Part shown: positions 11,894 to 23,584 of the stretch, in pieces
Position numbering within the stretch: the first letter of the stretch is position 1
Layout: each line of letters begins with the position of its first letter
Origin: Cryptomeria japonica
Taxonomy: Eukaryota; Streptophyta; Pinopsida; Cupressales; Cupressaceae
Assembly (NCBI RefSeq): GCF_030272615.1
Contig: NC_081406.1
Span: forward strand, 238,874,422 to 238,938,421
Direction: 5' to 3'
DNA length: 64,000 nucleotides
Position numbers and translations under genes: made by a program
The notes under the pieces: generated by a model
Database searches by the model: none
What the model saw: the letters and a program-made list of their open reading frames with translations, nothing else
Told to the model about the DNA's origin: nothing

Positions 11894-11907
11894 AAGCTCT
11901 AATACCA
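11894..11907 (-). other. Primer binding site (tRNA-Met type)
   Basis: The minus strand reads TGGTATTAGAGCTT two bases after the 5' LTR. This is one mismatch from the TGGTATCAGAGC complement of initiator tRNA-Met used by most plant copia-like elements. Confidence 0.75.
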
Positions 11908-11909
11908 AT

Positions 11910-12915
11910 TATTGGAATCCAAGAACACTGAGAGGGGGTGGTGAATCAGTGTTCTACCAGTAATGTTAGTTTTGAACTTATTGCTTATTAACTAGTTAAT
12001 AGTAAATAAAATTAAAGTGCATACACCAAATAACACATAAAAAGGAAACACCATAACACCAATATTTATACGTGGAAAACCCTACAAAGGGAAAAACCAC
12101 GGTGGGGCTGATACCCACAATATCTATATACTTGATCAAGGTATACAAATATTGCATGAATGGGATTGCATATGCAATCAGGCCAACTACCTAGAGCTCA
12201 CTACTCAACACAAAATGAGAAGTCTCACTGACTTACAAAGCATTACAAAGTAATTACAAGAAGAATGAACTTATAAGATGCATCTGACCATGCTGGATAA
12301 TTTTCGGTTCATTCTCTAATAATCTTCACTATGTACCAGTTTGTTGATGCTCTGTTATGCCCTGTTCTACTACCAGTTAGGTTGTGCATGTGAAACTGCA
12401 CACAAAACTTCCATTTGCTGACCAAAATGTATATCGATAATCTCTGAATAATTCACAACCAAAATTTGCATCTTATATATCTCTAGATCCATCGCTGAAA
12501 GGAACTCCTTAAATATCCTCCTAACTTCCACCATGTCGGCTTCAATGAAAAGTATAAACCTATCGGCTGCCGGATAATAATGAATTTCAAACATAATCCC
12601 AATGATCATGTCGGCCTTCACGTGTTACAATAAATTCCATGAGAGAAACAATCGGGGCCATAAGATTTCCTAGTCAGGTCCTATCCATTACTAGGTACCA
12701 AATACACGTTACCGAGATCAGGACTTAGCCGATTGTGAAGCAAAGTGAATACCATTTAAGTGTAATGAATGTCGGTTAACCCAAACAAAGCAAAGTGATA
12801 AAGAAATGAATCCAAATAGAGAATATATACACCTGAAGATGAGTTCCCATGAGTTGCCATCAATTACAACCCAAAATGCCATTAACTCTTGTCGGGTGAG
12901 TGTCAATTTCCAACA
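11910..12915 (-). repeat. 5' LTR of the nested ORF2 element
   Basis: Starts TGTTGGAAATTGACACTC at 12915 on the minus strand and ends TTCCAATA at 11910, where the terminal CA has become TA. It pairs with 3372-4360. The LTRs differ by many scattered substitutions and a few indels, so the insertion is not recent. Confidence 0.85.
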
Positions 12916-14161
12916 GAGGTTATCATGATAATTCTTAGTCATGTGTGGGATAACTATATTGTGTTGGATAAACCCTATTTGATCATGAAGGAAGTCATTT
13001 CTATGGTCACCGACTTGTGCGACAGTGGAGAAGTTTTGGCAAAGAAGTCAATCTTGAACAGAGAAGTGGAAGCCCTAACTAGCATGAAGAGTGATCAGTG
13101 AGCTCTAATCATCAACACAATCATAAACCCTATGGTGAGGTATGTTGCCTATGGCATCTCTTATAAAATCTATATCATAAATAGGGAAGGTCACACCTTG
13201 GCAATTGAAGTGTATATGGCACATATGCTTATGATGGATAATAGATCATTTGACAAGTATGTGAATTGTTGAAAGAATTATTGTTAGAGAATATTAAGAT
13301 GACAAAAGAGAAGAACTATTCTTTCTGGTTTGGATCAATACTTACATAAGTTTGGTGATGTACTATTAGGGATCTCTTTCGGAAAAAGATAATGTTATAT
13401 GGAAGTCTGGTGTTCCATTTTCATAGAATATATTTAGATATTTGAATAGTCTGGCTAACAAAGAGGAGGCTTGTAATGCTTATTTTAAATTGTTTGTGGA
13501 CATGTGGAGTGTTGGGCCAGTTTCTATATCTTTCTCTTCCAGTTCTAGAGATCCTTCCTATGGAAAGAAGAAAAGGAGACAGTCTTATCGCATTGGTGTT
13601 TCAAAGCCAAAAAGAAACAAGGTGGAAGATGTTGTGGTGATCAATTATTTGGAATCCTTCGTAGTTGGTGGATTTTCAAAAGTTGCAGAGCGGGTAGCTA
13701 GAGATTCAGATGATGAGTCCAATTTGCTGAAATTGGTTGACAAAATGGATGAAATCAAGAAGAAATGTGTGATATGGCTGACTTTAGTCGAGTCAAACAA
13801 AATTGAGAGCATTATAATGAGGCATCTAATACAGAACAACCTGAGACCTGAAGATATCAACAATCTGCTTCTAAAATCTTTGAATGAGGTTTTAAAAGAA
13901 AGAATGTATGAGCAGTCAGTTGTGGAAAAAGTTTTGGATATGCAGAGTCTGTTGAATAAAGTTATTGATGCTCAAAGTAACTTATCAACATGTATTGAGG
14001 AATTGAGGGACTATATTTGCAATGCTAGCAGAATCTACAGGTATTGTATCTCTTGGTCGATAGTTGCAGTGAAGCACAAAAGTAAGATTGATGTTATTGA
14101 GGATTATCTAACAAGTCTAGGTAAGTCTTTTGACTTCCTGAATGATAAGGATGGTGTGTAG
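12916..14161 (+). pseudogene. ORF2 C-terminal part of the outer plus-strand retroelement
   Basis: Continues the frame broken at 3371. WDNYIVLDKPYLIMKEVIS aligns with the FIWLDRPYKITEKVIKNV segment of the minus-strand ORF2. INPMVRYVAYGISYKIY aligns with VKFTAMIIGYKVY. Several stops and frameshifts lie at 13099-13440. From 13442 a clean 239-codon frame encodes a predicted coiled coil containing YRYCISWSIVAVKHKSKID, which resembles YKYYLRWLATTKKFKYKID at 33158-33508. The frame stops at the TAG at 14159. No catalytic motif is seen. Confidence 0.65.
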
Positions 14162-14696
14162 AGGAAAAGAGTTAACATTCTTCAATTTGAACTATTATTG
14201 CTACAAAAGAAAAAAGAATACTTTGTAAACATGTTCTGGAAGGTTAAGGAGATTGTGGAAGCTAAGTTAGAGCATTTTTCAGTGTTGCTTGGGCATGTAG
14301 TTGAGTATGAGCAAAATCCGTCTACTCTGGATAGTTTTTCACATTGAGTTGATTTGTTGGTAGAGTGCATAAGTCTTTTAGTTAGTATTAAAATGGCCAC
14401 ACATTCTTCGAAAGTTCTCAATATTTGAAGGAAAAATACAAGTTTATATTTCTGAAGAAAAGCAGTTGAAGGTTATTGTGTGATACTCAAATTTTTTACA
14501 ATTTTTTGGTTGTATATACTATGTCTTTGTATTTTCCTTTTTTCATCAAAGGCATCCTTTGTCCTTGATGTCAAAAGGGGGAGAAAAGATAGTAAAAGAA
14601 TATGGTTTCTTGTATTTTAGGAGTTACATAATTAAGTGGGAGTTGTGTGCAATTATGCTTTAGATATATTTTATCATCAATGAAAAAGGGAGAGAT
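14162..14696 (+). other. End of ORF2 region and polypurine tract of the outer element
   Basis: Decayed continuation of ORF2-like sequence, then non-coding DNA with purine runs near 14575 and 14681-14695 (GAAAAAGGGAGAGAT). The latter directly precedes the LTR. Confidence 0.5.
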
Positions 14697-15923
14697 TGTT
14701 AGACGTGTGAATATTATTGTCATTAATGTCAAACTAGCTATCTGATTTGGATCGAATGATGTATGTGGTCTGGATACTAGTCCAAATGTTGCGGATGTTG
14801 TGGATATTGTGGATGTGGTATGCAAGGTTGTATGCAGTCAATATGTGCATTTTAGATGTTGTTGTTAGATATTATATGTATTGTGGATATCTTTGGATGA
14901 TTCTTGTTCCAGATTATTTTGAGTGCACTTTGTGTTCTTTTTTATCTTGGTATCAATTATGTGTCTCGGTATTAGTTGTTTGATGAATGTCAGTAGTGTC
15001 TCTTTGAGATTTATATTGTGGCCCTCTTGGTACGTGCGAAGTCTACATTTTGGAGATATTGAGCTTGATCTTATAACAATGGATCATTATTCTTGGGTCC
15101 AAATGACCCTGCCCCATTTTGGTAATCTTAGTATATGCATTTGCAATTAAAGTACATGTAAAGGAAACATGTAGAAGTCTTGTGGAGGCCGACATGATCA
15201 TATTGATAACATGTTGGGGATAGCCGACACAGTATTTTTTATGTCCTTCGATATATCTACATATTCATATGTAGTAGCATAATGACAATGATAAGTGTAT
15301 GAAGGTGTGTGGTATGCGAAAGAGAGTTAGAAGCGAAGATAGTAGTGTGTGAAGTGTGAGTTGTAGATAGAAAAGGCAGACAGTGTTATAATGGTGCAGT
15401 TGTCCTTTACCAGACTTGTTGTAATACAGTTCTACAAAGATCTGTAAGAGGATCTATTGTGGAGTTTAATATTTGTAATCTGAGCTTAACTTTAGAACCG
15501 ATCCCATGCATTTGGAGATGCAATCCCTTTCAATTCAATTTTTTCAGTTGTAGTGAGCATTTCGACAGTTAGCCATTTTTCCTTGTGTATCTACAATGAG
15601 CAGTACGGCAGTGAGCCACTTCTGTAATCTGGAAATGAATCACTCCTTTTGTAAACTCAAATATAACTAGTTATATTCCCCTAAGAGTTAACACTCTCCG
15701 TGGTTTTTCCCATTTGGGTTTTCCACATATAAAATATGGTGTTTATCTTATGGTTGTGTTCTTCATGTTTATTTTGCATTAACTGTTTTAGATCACTCAA
15801 GTTTGTTTGATATTTTCTATGGATATTTTTGGTTGTGAAGAGAATTTTAAAATTTGTGGGAATACCGATTTACAACCCCCCCCCCCCCCTCTCAGTATTT
15901 TGGTGCTTTCAACCTGATCAACA
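14697..15923 (+). repeat. 3' LTR of the outer plus-strand ORF2 element
   Basis: Starts TGTTAGACGTGTGAATATTA after the purine tract and ends with a run of 12 or more C, then 'ctctcagtattttggtgctttcaacctgatcaaca'. It is the same family as the solo LTR at 47679-48924, which shares start, end and the 'gttttttcccatttgggttttccac' type segment. The 5' LTR of this element is not in the window. Confidence 0.75.
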
Positions 15924-17919
15924 CCAAGTAGGTTCCTATTTCCCAGTTTTAATTTAAATTTAATTATAAATATTGGTTAAATGGATTATTAGGGGGATTT
16001 GGGGATGTGTTATTGAATGTATTTACTATTTTAAAATTAGTTATTTTATTTATTTATTTATTTTAAGATTGAGTTTTGCCAAAATTGGGTATAGGAAATT
16101 TGCGATTTAATTGCTTAATTTTTCTTAAATCTTATTGAAAATTCATGTATGATTCCATGTTCTTGATCTATTAGTGTTTTTAAAAGGTTAAAAAATCATT
16201 CTCAAATGGGTTTGAATCATATTTTAGCTTTGGAGTTTTTTAATGCTCATATACATGTAGAATCATTATTTTGGATCTTGAATTTGCAGTTTGATTCTGT
16301 TTCAACTCCTATTTTCTTCCAGAGGATTGTGTTTGGACTTGTGTCCTATTATTCATGTATATTTCGATATGACTGCTCTCATTTTCATTGGATTGGTGTA
16401 TTCATGCCCTTTCCTATATTTGATTATGAAAGAAATTAGAATTTTATGTTTTAGTTTTAGGACTTAACCCTTATTGATTGGGTCTTGCATGGGAAGTGCT
16501 ATTTCAATTATGTAAACTGATATTTATATTGGATCCATGTTCGCTCATTTTATGTTGGAATAATTCTATTTGAACCTTATGTGCTAGGATAGTTAGGTGC
16601 ATTAAGGGAGATGGCTCACTATAGAGGTCGAGGCCCTAAGTGGTTGCCAGGATAACCCATAGGTGAGTAGATTAATAAGTGATAACATTAATTAAATATT
16701 GGGATGAGATTTATTTTGGTTTTACACACACTAATAATATAATTTGCTCCACTCATGGCCTCATGTGCTCATATAGGAAGAGGGTGAGATTGGAAAGGCC
16801 TATCCACCTATTAAGGTGTTGAGTTGGCATGATCATGCAATATCTGGTCTGTATGGGATGATTGTATGGTTCTGCCTAAGTTATCCATGGTGGTAGGGGT
16901 TTATAGTTAGGAGAGGAGTCAGACTGCTAGGGTAACCCATGAGAGGCTATGTGATGACACTTTTTCCGTATGTATCCTAGTATCCTATTGAGCCGATTAT
17001 TTGTGGAATCCTTTGGGAGTTCTTTTGGAGATTTTGGGCGATATTCTTATTTGGGAAGTCTTTTGTGAGTTTTTTTGAAGGTTTTGTTTTCTATCTATCT
17101 TTAGGTTTTAGTAATCTTTGGTTGTTATCATTATCCTCTTGTATTGTGATGTGGTGTTTATGTATCTCAGTCGTGAGTTTATTTAGTCATTTATCCCTAG
17201 CCTCGTTGTTTCTTTGTTGGGGCCTTGTGTCTATCTCCTAGCATGAGGGGTGGGCCTACAAGTTCCACATGGTTGGGTGGTGTTTCTTTTTCACCCATTG
17301 GGAATCTTTTGGTGGACTTGTTCGTGTACGGCTAGATAGATCTTTACCATGTGCTTTTTAGTATCTTCATATTTCATTTGTGAGATGAATTACCACTATA
17401 TTGTTATTTGAAATGTATCTTCTATAAATGATGTATAGAATATGTAATTATTTATTTGTGTTGGTAATTGTAAAAGATATTTTTTATTATTTCAAGTGAA
17501 AAGTTTGTAATAGGACTTTAGTAATAGATGCATTGGTAATAATGGATATCTTGCAAGTAAATGTAATTATGTGAATTACATATATGTTCTTATTTCTTAA
17601 TGAAGGTTATCGTATGAATCTTTCTTTTGGTGTTTTAAAATGAACATAGTATAGATCTTTATATGATGAGTTATATGGTTATATGGTAGTGAGTGTTGCT
17701 TAGTAGTGACGTTAGGAAACCCTTAGAGGTCTATTATGTGATGTGATTGTCTTCCGCTAAATATTGTAACTTTGATTCTTCTATAATGTGCTTACTTAAT
17801 GTTGCATTGAATTAAAGATGGTTGGTGTGTTATGTTTCGTTTTAAGAAAAATATATTTTGCTATGTATTTGAGTTATTAAACTTGTTATTACTCTAGGGT
17901 TCCTTGACGAGGCATTACA
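15924..17919 (-). repeat. Probable Ty3/gypsy LTR sequence (minus orientation)
   Basis: The right edge, read on the minus strand, is TGTAATGCCTCGTCAAGGAA followed by 'ccctagag'. It resembles the TGTAATGCC(C/T)C starts of plant gypsy LTRs. The interior is non-coding, with the only frames short and featureless. The left edge is undefined because the outer ORF2 element abuts it. There is no partner LTR, so the call is tentative. Confidence 0.35.
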
Positions 17920-19019
17920 CATAATCTATGTATATCTAAAATGAGGAAAGCTTCTAGATTATATATGAGTTACAAGGTTAAAGCTGATAAAAAGGCAACA
18001 TAAAATGATCATAATAAAAAATCGAGACCGAATTCCAAAATGTCAAGGCCCACACTTTAAATATTTTAAATTTTAAGAGATTTTGTTGGGACTATGGAGC
18101 TAATAAACATAGTCCCTCCAAAACAGTCTCTAGAAAAGCAAGACAAAAGATTTTAGGGCCCTCATATTGGATCTAGTCTTAATTTTGGAGTTTGATGAAG
18201 ATTAAATGAAAAATAAGATATTTGAATTTTGAAATAGGATAGGGCTTATCTTCTTGATTTGAGGGCTAAATTCAAAGATAAAAGTGGTCCTTAAAAATTA
18301 TAGGAGAGTGGAAACTAAAGCAAGTGCTAAGGAGAGTGTGAAACTGAATTCACAATTCAAGAGTACAATGTATGACACTGGAACCATTAAAATCATTGCA
18401 TTTATGATAAACTTGACTTTTAAATTTTAATGTATTTATCTAGTAAAAATCCAAGTTATCAAATTAGAAAATAAGAAAGAAAAATTACTAAAAGTAAAGG
18501 CTCATCAACCTCATTTTTTCAAAAAATTTAAACAATTCAATCATACTATTAATTTTATAAAAATTATATCCCCAATTTTTTTGTTTATTACAAACATAAA
18601 CTATACAACACTCTACATTTCATTAGTTTATAGTGTTTAAAAATTAAAAATGATCATCGAAGTGCTTTAAGTTATAAAGTTCAATTTGTGTTAACCTATT
18701 CCTTTATAAGAGTCATCACAGTACTGAACTTTTACGTAAACAAGTTTTATAATGTTGTGATACATTATTTTATGAGAAATGAAGAAGATGTGATTTGATT
18801 TAAGGAGATGATCAAGAAGAAGAAACAATGATTGACAAAACATCAAAATTTGCGCATGTACATTAGCAAGAAGTATCAAGATAGTTTCATTTATTATGAA
18901 ATAATGTCATTTATATTAATCATTTTAAATGTTTGAAAGTACTCTATAACACATAAAAAATGTGAGTGAGAAAAGTGATATCCAATATCATATAAATAAA
19001 ATCATTAAATAATAGATCC
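17920..19019. other. AT-rich interval, nothing recognised
   Basis: No coding frame, LTR end or convincing repeat was seen. It is low-complexity A/T-rich plant intergenic DNA. Confidence 0.5.
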
Positions 19020-19634
19020 ATGGAAAAAACACAAAACACTACTAAGCACCAAGTTAGCAAAGGTATTGTCTACAATGGACACACCAATATTATTAGAAAC
19101 AATAAAAAAAATCAAATGTCTTTTCTAGGCGAGCTGACTGATAAGAGGTTATTTTCTATTTTATCCTTTGACCATCCTTTGATTTTTCATGTTGTTAAGG
19201 CTATTCTGGGTCAGGATTTTATCATGGCTTATCATAAACATAGGGTGAACATGGACATAGTTTTGATGTTCCTAATGATGGCATTGTATATGGGCATCCC
19301 AAAGGCAAGAGAAAAAAAATTATGTCAAATGATCTTCAAACATGTTGTTTTGGGGGAGATTGAAGTTGTCCTTGATAATGTGGATGGAAATATCATGGTC
19401 CCTTTGTCGTAGAATTATTACCTATCTCATGAAAGGGGTGGCAACATGAGAAAATTAATGGTGGTGCAGATGATGGAACCAGAGCTATTGCAGGCTAGAT
19501 GGGGAGATGTGGACAGGAGCTTCAACTTTCTGCAATGCTTGGCGAGTAAGGTGGGTGTCCTTGAGAAGGGATGGGTGGAAGATCTTATGATAGATGATAG
19601 CCTACTAGATGAAGATGGGGAGTTCAATGTTTGA
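19020..19634 (+). pseudogene. Unrecognised coding remnant
   Basis: Two frames lie close together. The first (19020-19412) has 130 codons with a GELTDKRLFSILSFDHPLIF segment and a hydrophobic MDIVLMFLMMALYMGIP stretch. The second (19446-19634) has WGDVDRSFNFLQCLASKVG. G/C content is higher than in the flanks, and a single frameshift could link them, which suggests a real but decayed protein. It may be a LINE or another element's product. No motif was identified. Confidence 0.3.
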
Positions 19635-19639
19635 GATGA

Positions 19640-20706
19640 GGAACAAAATCTCGGGTTGCCAATGCAGGGAGAGGAGTGGTGTGAGAATAACATGCGAGAT
19701 GTTGAAGTGGTGGCCAATTGTCCAATTCATGCAACTTGTGGTACAAATTGTCTAGGGGTGGCCAAGGCCATGGTAGTCTAGAAAATCCAAAGGGAGAGTA
19801 TATATTAAATCAAGGTTTCAAGTTCAATGGGTCTGATTTTGCTTGGTCTTTTTAGTTTTGTAATTGTTGTTAGTTTATTTCCTGGTTGTGATGGTAGCCT
19901 GTATAGTTGGTTAGATATCATACTTTGGTTTTGGTGGGTTTAGTCTTTTGTGCTAGTTGGTAGTCATTGGGGTATAGATAATTGTTTCTTCTTTCTCCCC
20001 CTCTTTTGTGTTATGTTGTTTACAAACTTTACTTTTACTGTGTTGGGTGCTACCCCTTAGTAGCTATTTAATTATCACTACAAAAAGTTACTAAAGGTCT
20101 TGTCAAGCACCAACTCTTTCTTTACACCTATATTTATTTGAATTATTTATTATGATTGTTTAAGTGTGTTGATGAAAAAACATTTGATTACATCAAGAGA
20201 ATGTTATCACTAATAACTAATTGACCATATGAAACTATGAGAAGGATGAAGTAATTGGCATTAGGATAAGATATTTGATAAATAAGTCATTGTAAAGTAC
20301 TTAATTTAAGGACCTAATCTTACTAATGATCTTTTCTTTTATGGTTACATCAATAGATAAAAGTGTTGAATCTCATTTGGCTTTCATTTGTATTTTGTTC
20401 ATTGTATGATCATGATTTACTTTTCTTTTTATTTTTTAACAAATGCAGACACATAAGCCTAACAAATAGTTTATGATCCTTAAACTTGACATACATAAAT
20501 GCATTTACCTAACACTTTCATTTTTAACACCATTCAAACATTCTTAGATGGTTAATCATCATCAAGCCATTAATATTTGTCCACACAAATTTAGAGCAAG
20601 TGACAATCAAAGAAAAAATTGGCATAGGGTAGGATCACAAGGAAGGTCAACATCACGCTAACAATCACTTCCAACTTCTACTTTCAAATCCAATGTATGT
20701 GCAAAC
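19640..20706. other. Non-coding interval
   Basis: T-rich, then A/T-rich sequence with no gene, LTR boundary or clear repeat. A pyrimidine run lies near 19988. Confidence 0.4.
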
Positions 20707-21151
20707 ATTACGAACTAAGCAAACCACTTATTTCAATTTAATAATCATTTATTTCTATTTAGATTGCTTTTGATAAATAACCAAGTAAACTTTTCCATAT
20801 TTTAAATCATTGTATGATCCATTATCACAAAGAAAAATTTTTAAAAACTTTTTCCATCAAATTTTCTCTTCTTCCTAATAATGAATAAGAGTGATCCAAA
20901 ATATTAAATAAAAAAATTACACCATATTCAACTAAAAACAAATTTAATCAATAAAATAATTTTATAATTTATCTTATTAATGACTCAACTCCTTGATAGT
21001 AACTTAAGATTTAACTGATCTAATAACCAATCATTATTTTCTTTAAAAAAAATTGAAGCGTATTTTCGCTGTCTATTCTTTCCCCCTTGAATAAAGAAAC
21101 GTCTAAGCGACAAACTACCCATCGTATCTAGATAGCTTTACCGTACTTGTT

Positions 21152-21157
21152 TATAAA
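21152..21157 (+). promoter_or_regulatory. TATA box candidate of small gene copy 1
   Basis: TATAAA within 'tgtttataaatgaagaacgc', about 340 bp before the CDS and just upstream of a CACGCGTG-like stretch (21169-21176). The same site in copy 2 reads 'tctttagaaatg', so the motif is lost there. Copy 3 has its own TATAAA at 37853, slightly offset. Confidence 0.35.
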
Positions 21158-21343
21158 TGAAGAACGCACGCGTGCCACCTGGTGTGCAAAGCATAAATGA
21201 ACCAAGTAATGTATGTAAACTGGTTGGCAACTGTGCAAAAACTTCCAGCAAACGGTTTTATGTTACACCCAAGCCCATCGTTTTATGGTGATTGCAAAAA
21301 GAATCCTACTTCTTCACCCCTGGTTTTCAAATTCACAGAAAAA

Positions 21344-21577
21344 ATGCCCACCAGTTTCGTCTTCTCTTCACTGTTGCTCTTCCTACATATACAATTCGCC
21401 CACCCACTTCATTCCCAACTCCAACTACTGTGCATTAATCTCATACTCCATCCTCTTTTGGGTCTGCCATTGTTTTGTCTTCGGGTGTTCACATGGATCT
21501 TGCAACCGACGTCTTCATTCCGGAGGACTATGTTAGAAGCCGCCAAGCAAGAAAAATGTCGGCCAAGCAGCAGGTGA
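21344..21577 (+). CDS. Overlapping upstream ORF of small gene copy 1 (77 aa)
   Basis: Starts MPTSFVFSS and overlaps the beginning of the 69-codon CDS in a different frame. An identical-length ORF lies at 29926-30159. It is rich in leucine and other hydrophobic residues (for example CINLILHPLLGLPLFCL). In copy 3 the corresponding ATG is in frame with the main CDS. It may be a regulatory upstream ORF or simply chance openness in a recently duplicated leader. Confidence 0.3.
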   Translation: MPTSFVFSSLLLFLHIQFAHPLHSQLQLLCINLILHPLLGLPLFCLRVFTWILQPTSSFRRTMLEAAKQEKCRPSSR

Positions 21578-21702
21578 AAACCTCTACGAAAGTTTCAGAT
21601 GATCACAACACTGTTCCATTTGGAGAGAAGAATGAGAAGTCTAATGGGATGTGCGGCGGCTTCAACAAGGAGAAAATAATTTTTACTTGCTTCACTCCGT
21701 AG
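21493..21702 (+). CDS. Small conserved protein, copy 1 (69 aa, unrecognised)
   Basis: Begins MDLATDVFIPEDYVRSR and ends FTCFTP before a TAG. Three copies occur in this window (here, 30075 and 38173). Between copies 1/2 and the older copy 3, the N-terminal 17 residues and the GGFNKEEIIFTC end are kept while codon third positions change, which indicates selection on protein. The middle varies. Copy 1 has a Lys for the Glu in the NKEE motif. There is no signal peptide, membrane segment or known domain. The protein is acidic-to-basic mixed, probably soluble, and its function is unknown. The ATG was chosen because similarity between all three copies begins exactly there. Confidence 0.6.
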   Translation: MDLATDVFIPEDYVRSRQARKMSAKQQVKTSTKVSDDHNTVPFGEKNEKSNGMCGGFNKEKIIFTCFTP

Positions 21703-23030
21703 GGCAATATTCTTAATTCATCATCATTTTGCTTTCCCCGTATAGCTTACGATGATCTCGAATTTCATCGTGAGTCCATACAAATATTTTTGTAGTTAGG
21801 GCATTCAGTTGAAGAGATTCAGAGAGAAAAGACTTGTATTAATTTAAGAAGAAATCTAATTGTGATAAACACATTTAAGATTAACATGGTTTTGTATGTG
21901 TTATGTTAGCGTTGAATAATTTTACAACTATGCATCCAAGTATGAGTAGTTTAAATATTTTGATTTTAGTGTATAACTTATCAAATACATAGACAGGTCA
22001 ATAAGTGGAGATCTTTTTTGTGGGTTCAAAATTATGGTCAAAGAAAGGTGGTGCATGTGGACTCCTAGTTGTAGAGCACCACCAACGATCACATGTTCAT
22101 ATTGACTTGTTTTCAAACATTCAAACATGAAGATGTTTAACCAGCACTACTCCACACTCAACTCCCAACTCCCATGCCTCCACTTTTAGTAAGTGTGCCT
22201 CCATATTTGTGGTGATCTATGGATATGAAACAATATTGTCTTTAATGTTACAGCACACATCATTAAACAATTCACCATAAACTATCTTATTCCTTAGATC
22301 TTGATACAATTTTTACTTACAATTGTTCACTTTCAATCTACTTATTTCATCGTTTTGAAGGGATTCAACAAAGATAGTGTGGAGATTCAAGTTGATTCGG
22401 GGACTTTACGAGGTCATAACTTTTGACTCAATTGTTCGATTGGGCTGAAATTTTATGAGGCGCTGTATCATGACCAAAATGATTGATTCTTTCATCTGGG
22501 GCTTCAAAAAGAGCATTTTCTATTTTTTTTGAGATTTTCAAAAGTTCTTTTTTAAGCTATTTTTGAACTTGTGATCTTTATTAAGTTAGAAAGTTGGCAA
22601 TTTGTGTCAAAATAATGTTTTTTTATATATTTTGAATATTTCGTGATTTTTGAGATAGATTTGAAAATTACCAAAAATGCCAAATTTCAGATTTTATAAA
22701 AATCTACCAAATAAGGGAACTTGTTGGTTTGTTGTTAAAATGGGCTTATTTTTTATTGTAATGGTAGAATGGTTGGCGATTGTAGAAAAGGAATATAGTG
22801 AAGTAAAATTGATCCATTCTTGGGTGTTTTCATGCTTCATTAATGGTGTTGTTTATGTTCTAATTAGCTACATCACATGATAGATAATGTGGAGGCTTTC
22901 ATGACCATGCTCATTGCACTCACTCATTTGGCTTCGAATGAAAGGTGAGATCATCATACCTCACTAAAACAATAACAAATCTAGCTTTTGTTCTTTTGCT
23001 CATTTCTTCTTTATTTTATATGTTGAACAT

Positions 23031-23584
23031 TGTCGGAAGCTAAGGGAGGGTGACTCAACATTCACAAAATATTATCAATTAAAGTGATTATATCTTCATC
23101 ATTCATCCATATCAATGAGTTGAAAGTAAATAGGAATAACAACAAAGCATCCACACAATAACAATAGATTTTTATGTGGAAAACTCAAACTGGAAAAAAC
23201 CACACCACAGTGAGAATTAAACTAACAATTTATAGTAATAGTTTTACAATAGACAATGCTTCCTACCAAAAAGAGCTTACTACGAACTTGCAAACTAAGA
23301 TGCACACAACCTCAGGCAAGATACAAAAAGAGACTTGCTCAGCTAAAGATCACTTCTTCAGGGCAAGATTCAAAACTGGTTTCATAAAGCAATAGGAATT
23401 ATAGATTGAACTGTATACAAAAAGCATCTATTAGAATATAGATAAAAGTTCTCTAAATATATTCACATGTATTCTCTATACACCTCTAAACCTTTGCTCT
23501 TACTACGCATCTACTGGTCCTTTCCTTCACTCTATGTAGCCATCTCTTATTCACGCACTCACACCACTTCATCCTCTTTTATCG
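23031..23584 (-). repeat. Truncated LTR inside duplication copy 1
   Basis: Minus-strand LTR whose 3' end is at 23031 (TGTCGGAAGC on plus), with the 'ggagggtgactcaaca' end and the 'atgtggaaaactcaaactggaaaaaacca' block. It equals the left half of 31588-32723 but is cut at 23584 by the transposon. It retains about 38 bp near its end that copy 2 has lost. Confidence 0.65.

Larger units (their letters stand above)
3372..12915 (-). mobile_element. Complete non-autonomous LTR retroelement with gag-like zinc fingers and ORF2, no polymerase
   Basis: Two LTRs of about 1.0 kb in direct orientation (3372-4360 and 11910-12915) bound the element. The ends are TGTTGGAA / TTCCAACA. Flanking five-base sequences GATGT (3367-3371) and GAGGT (12916-12920) are a target duplication with one mismatch. 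Read on the minus strand, the order is 5' LTR, tRNA-Met-type primer site, coiled-coil and three-zinc-knuckle gag-like frame, a spacer with a TATA-like box, a very long ORF2, polypurine tract and 3' LTR. No protease, integrase, reverse transcriptase or RNase H motif was found. Mobilisation would need enzymes from another element. A DNA transposon with a solo LTR inside it interrupts ORF2. Confidence 0.8.
20707..23584 (+). repeat. Segmental duplication, copy 1
   Basis: Matches 29304-32100 almost base for base, from 'attacgaactaagcaaacc' to 'cacttcatcctcttttatcg'. It includes a small gene, about 1.4 kb downstream of it, and part of a minus-strand LTR. The right edge is where a DNA transposon starts. 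The left edge coincides with an LTR boundary next to copy 2, so the true left limit of the duplication is unknown. Confidence 0.8.
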
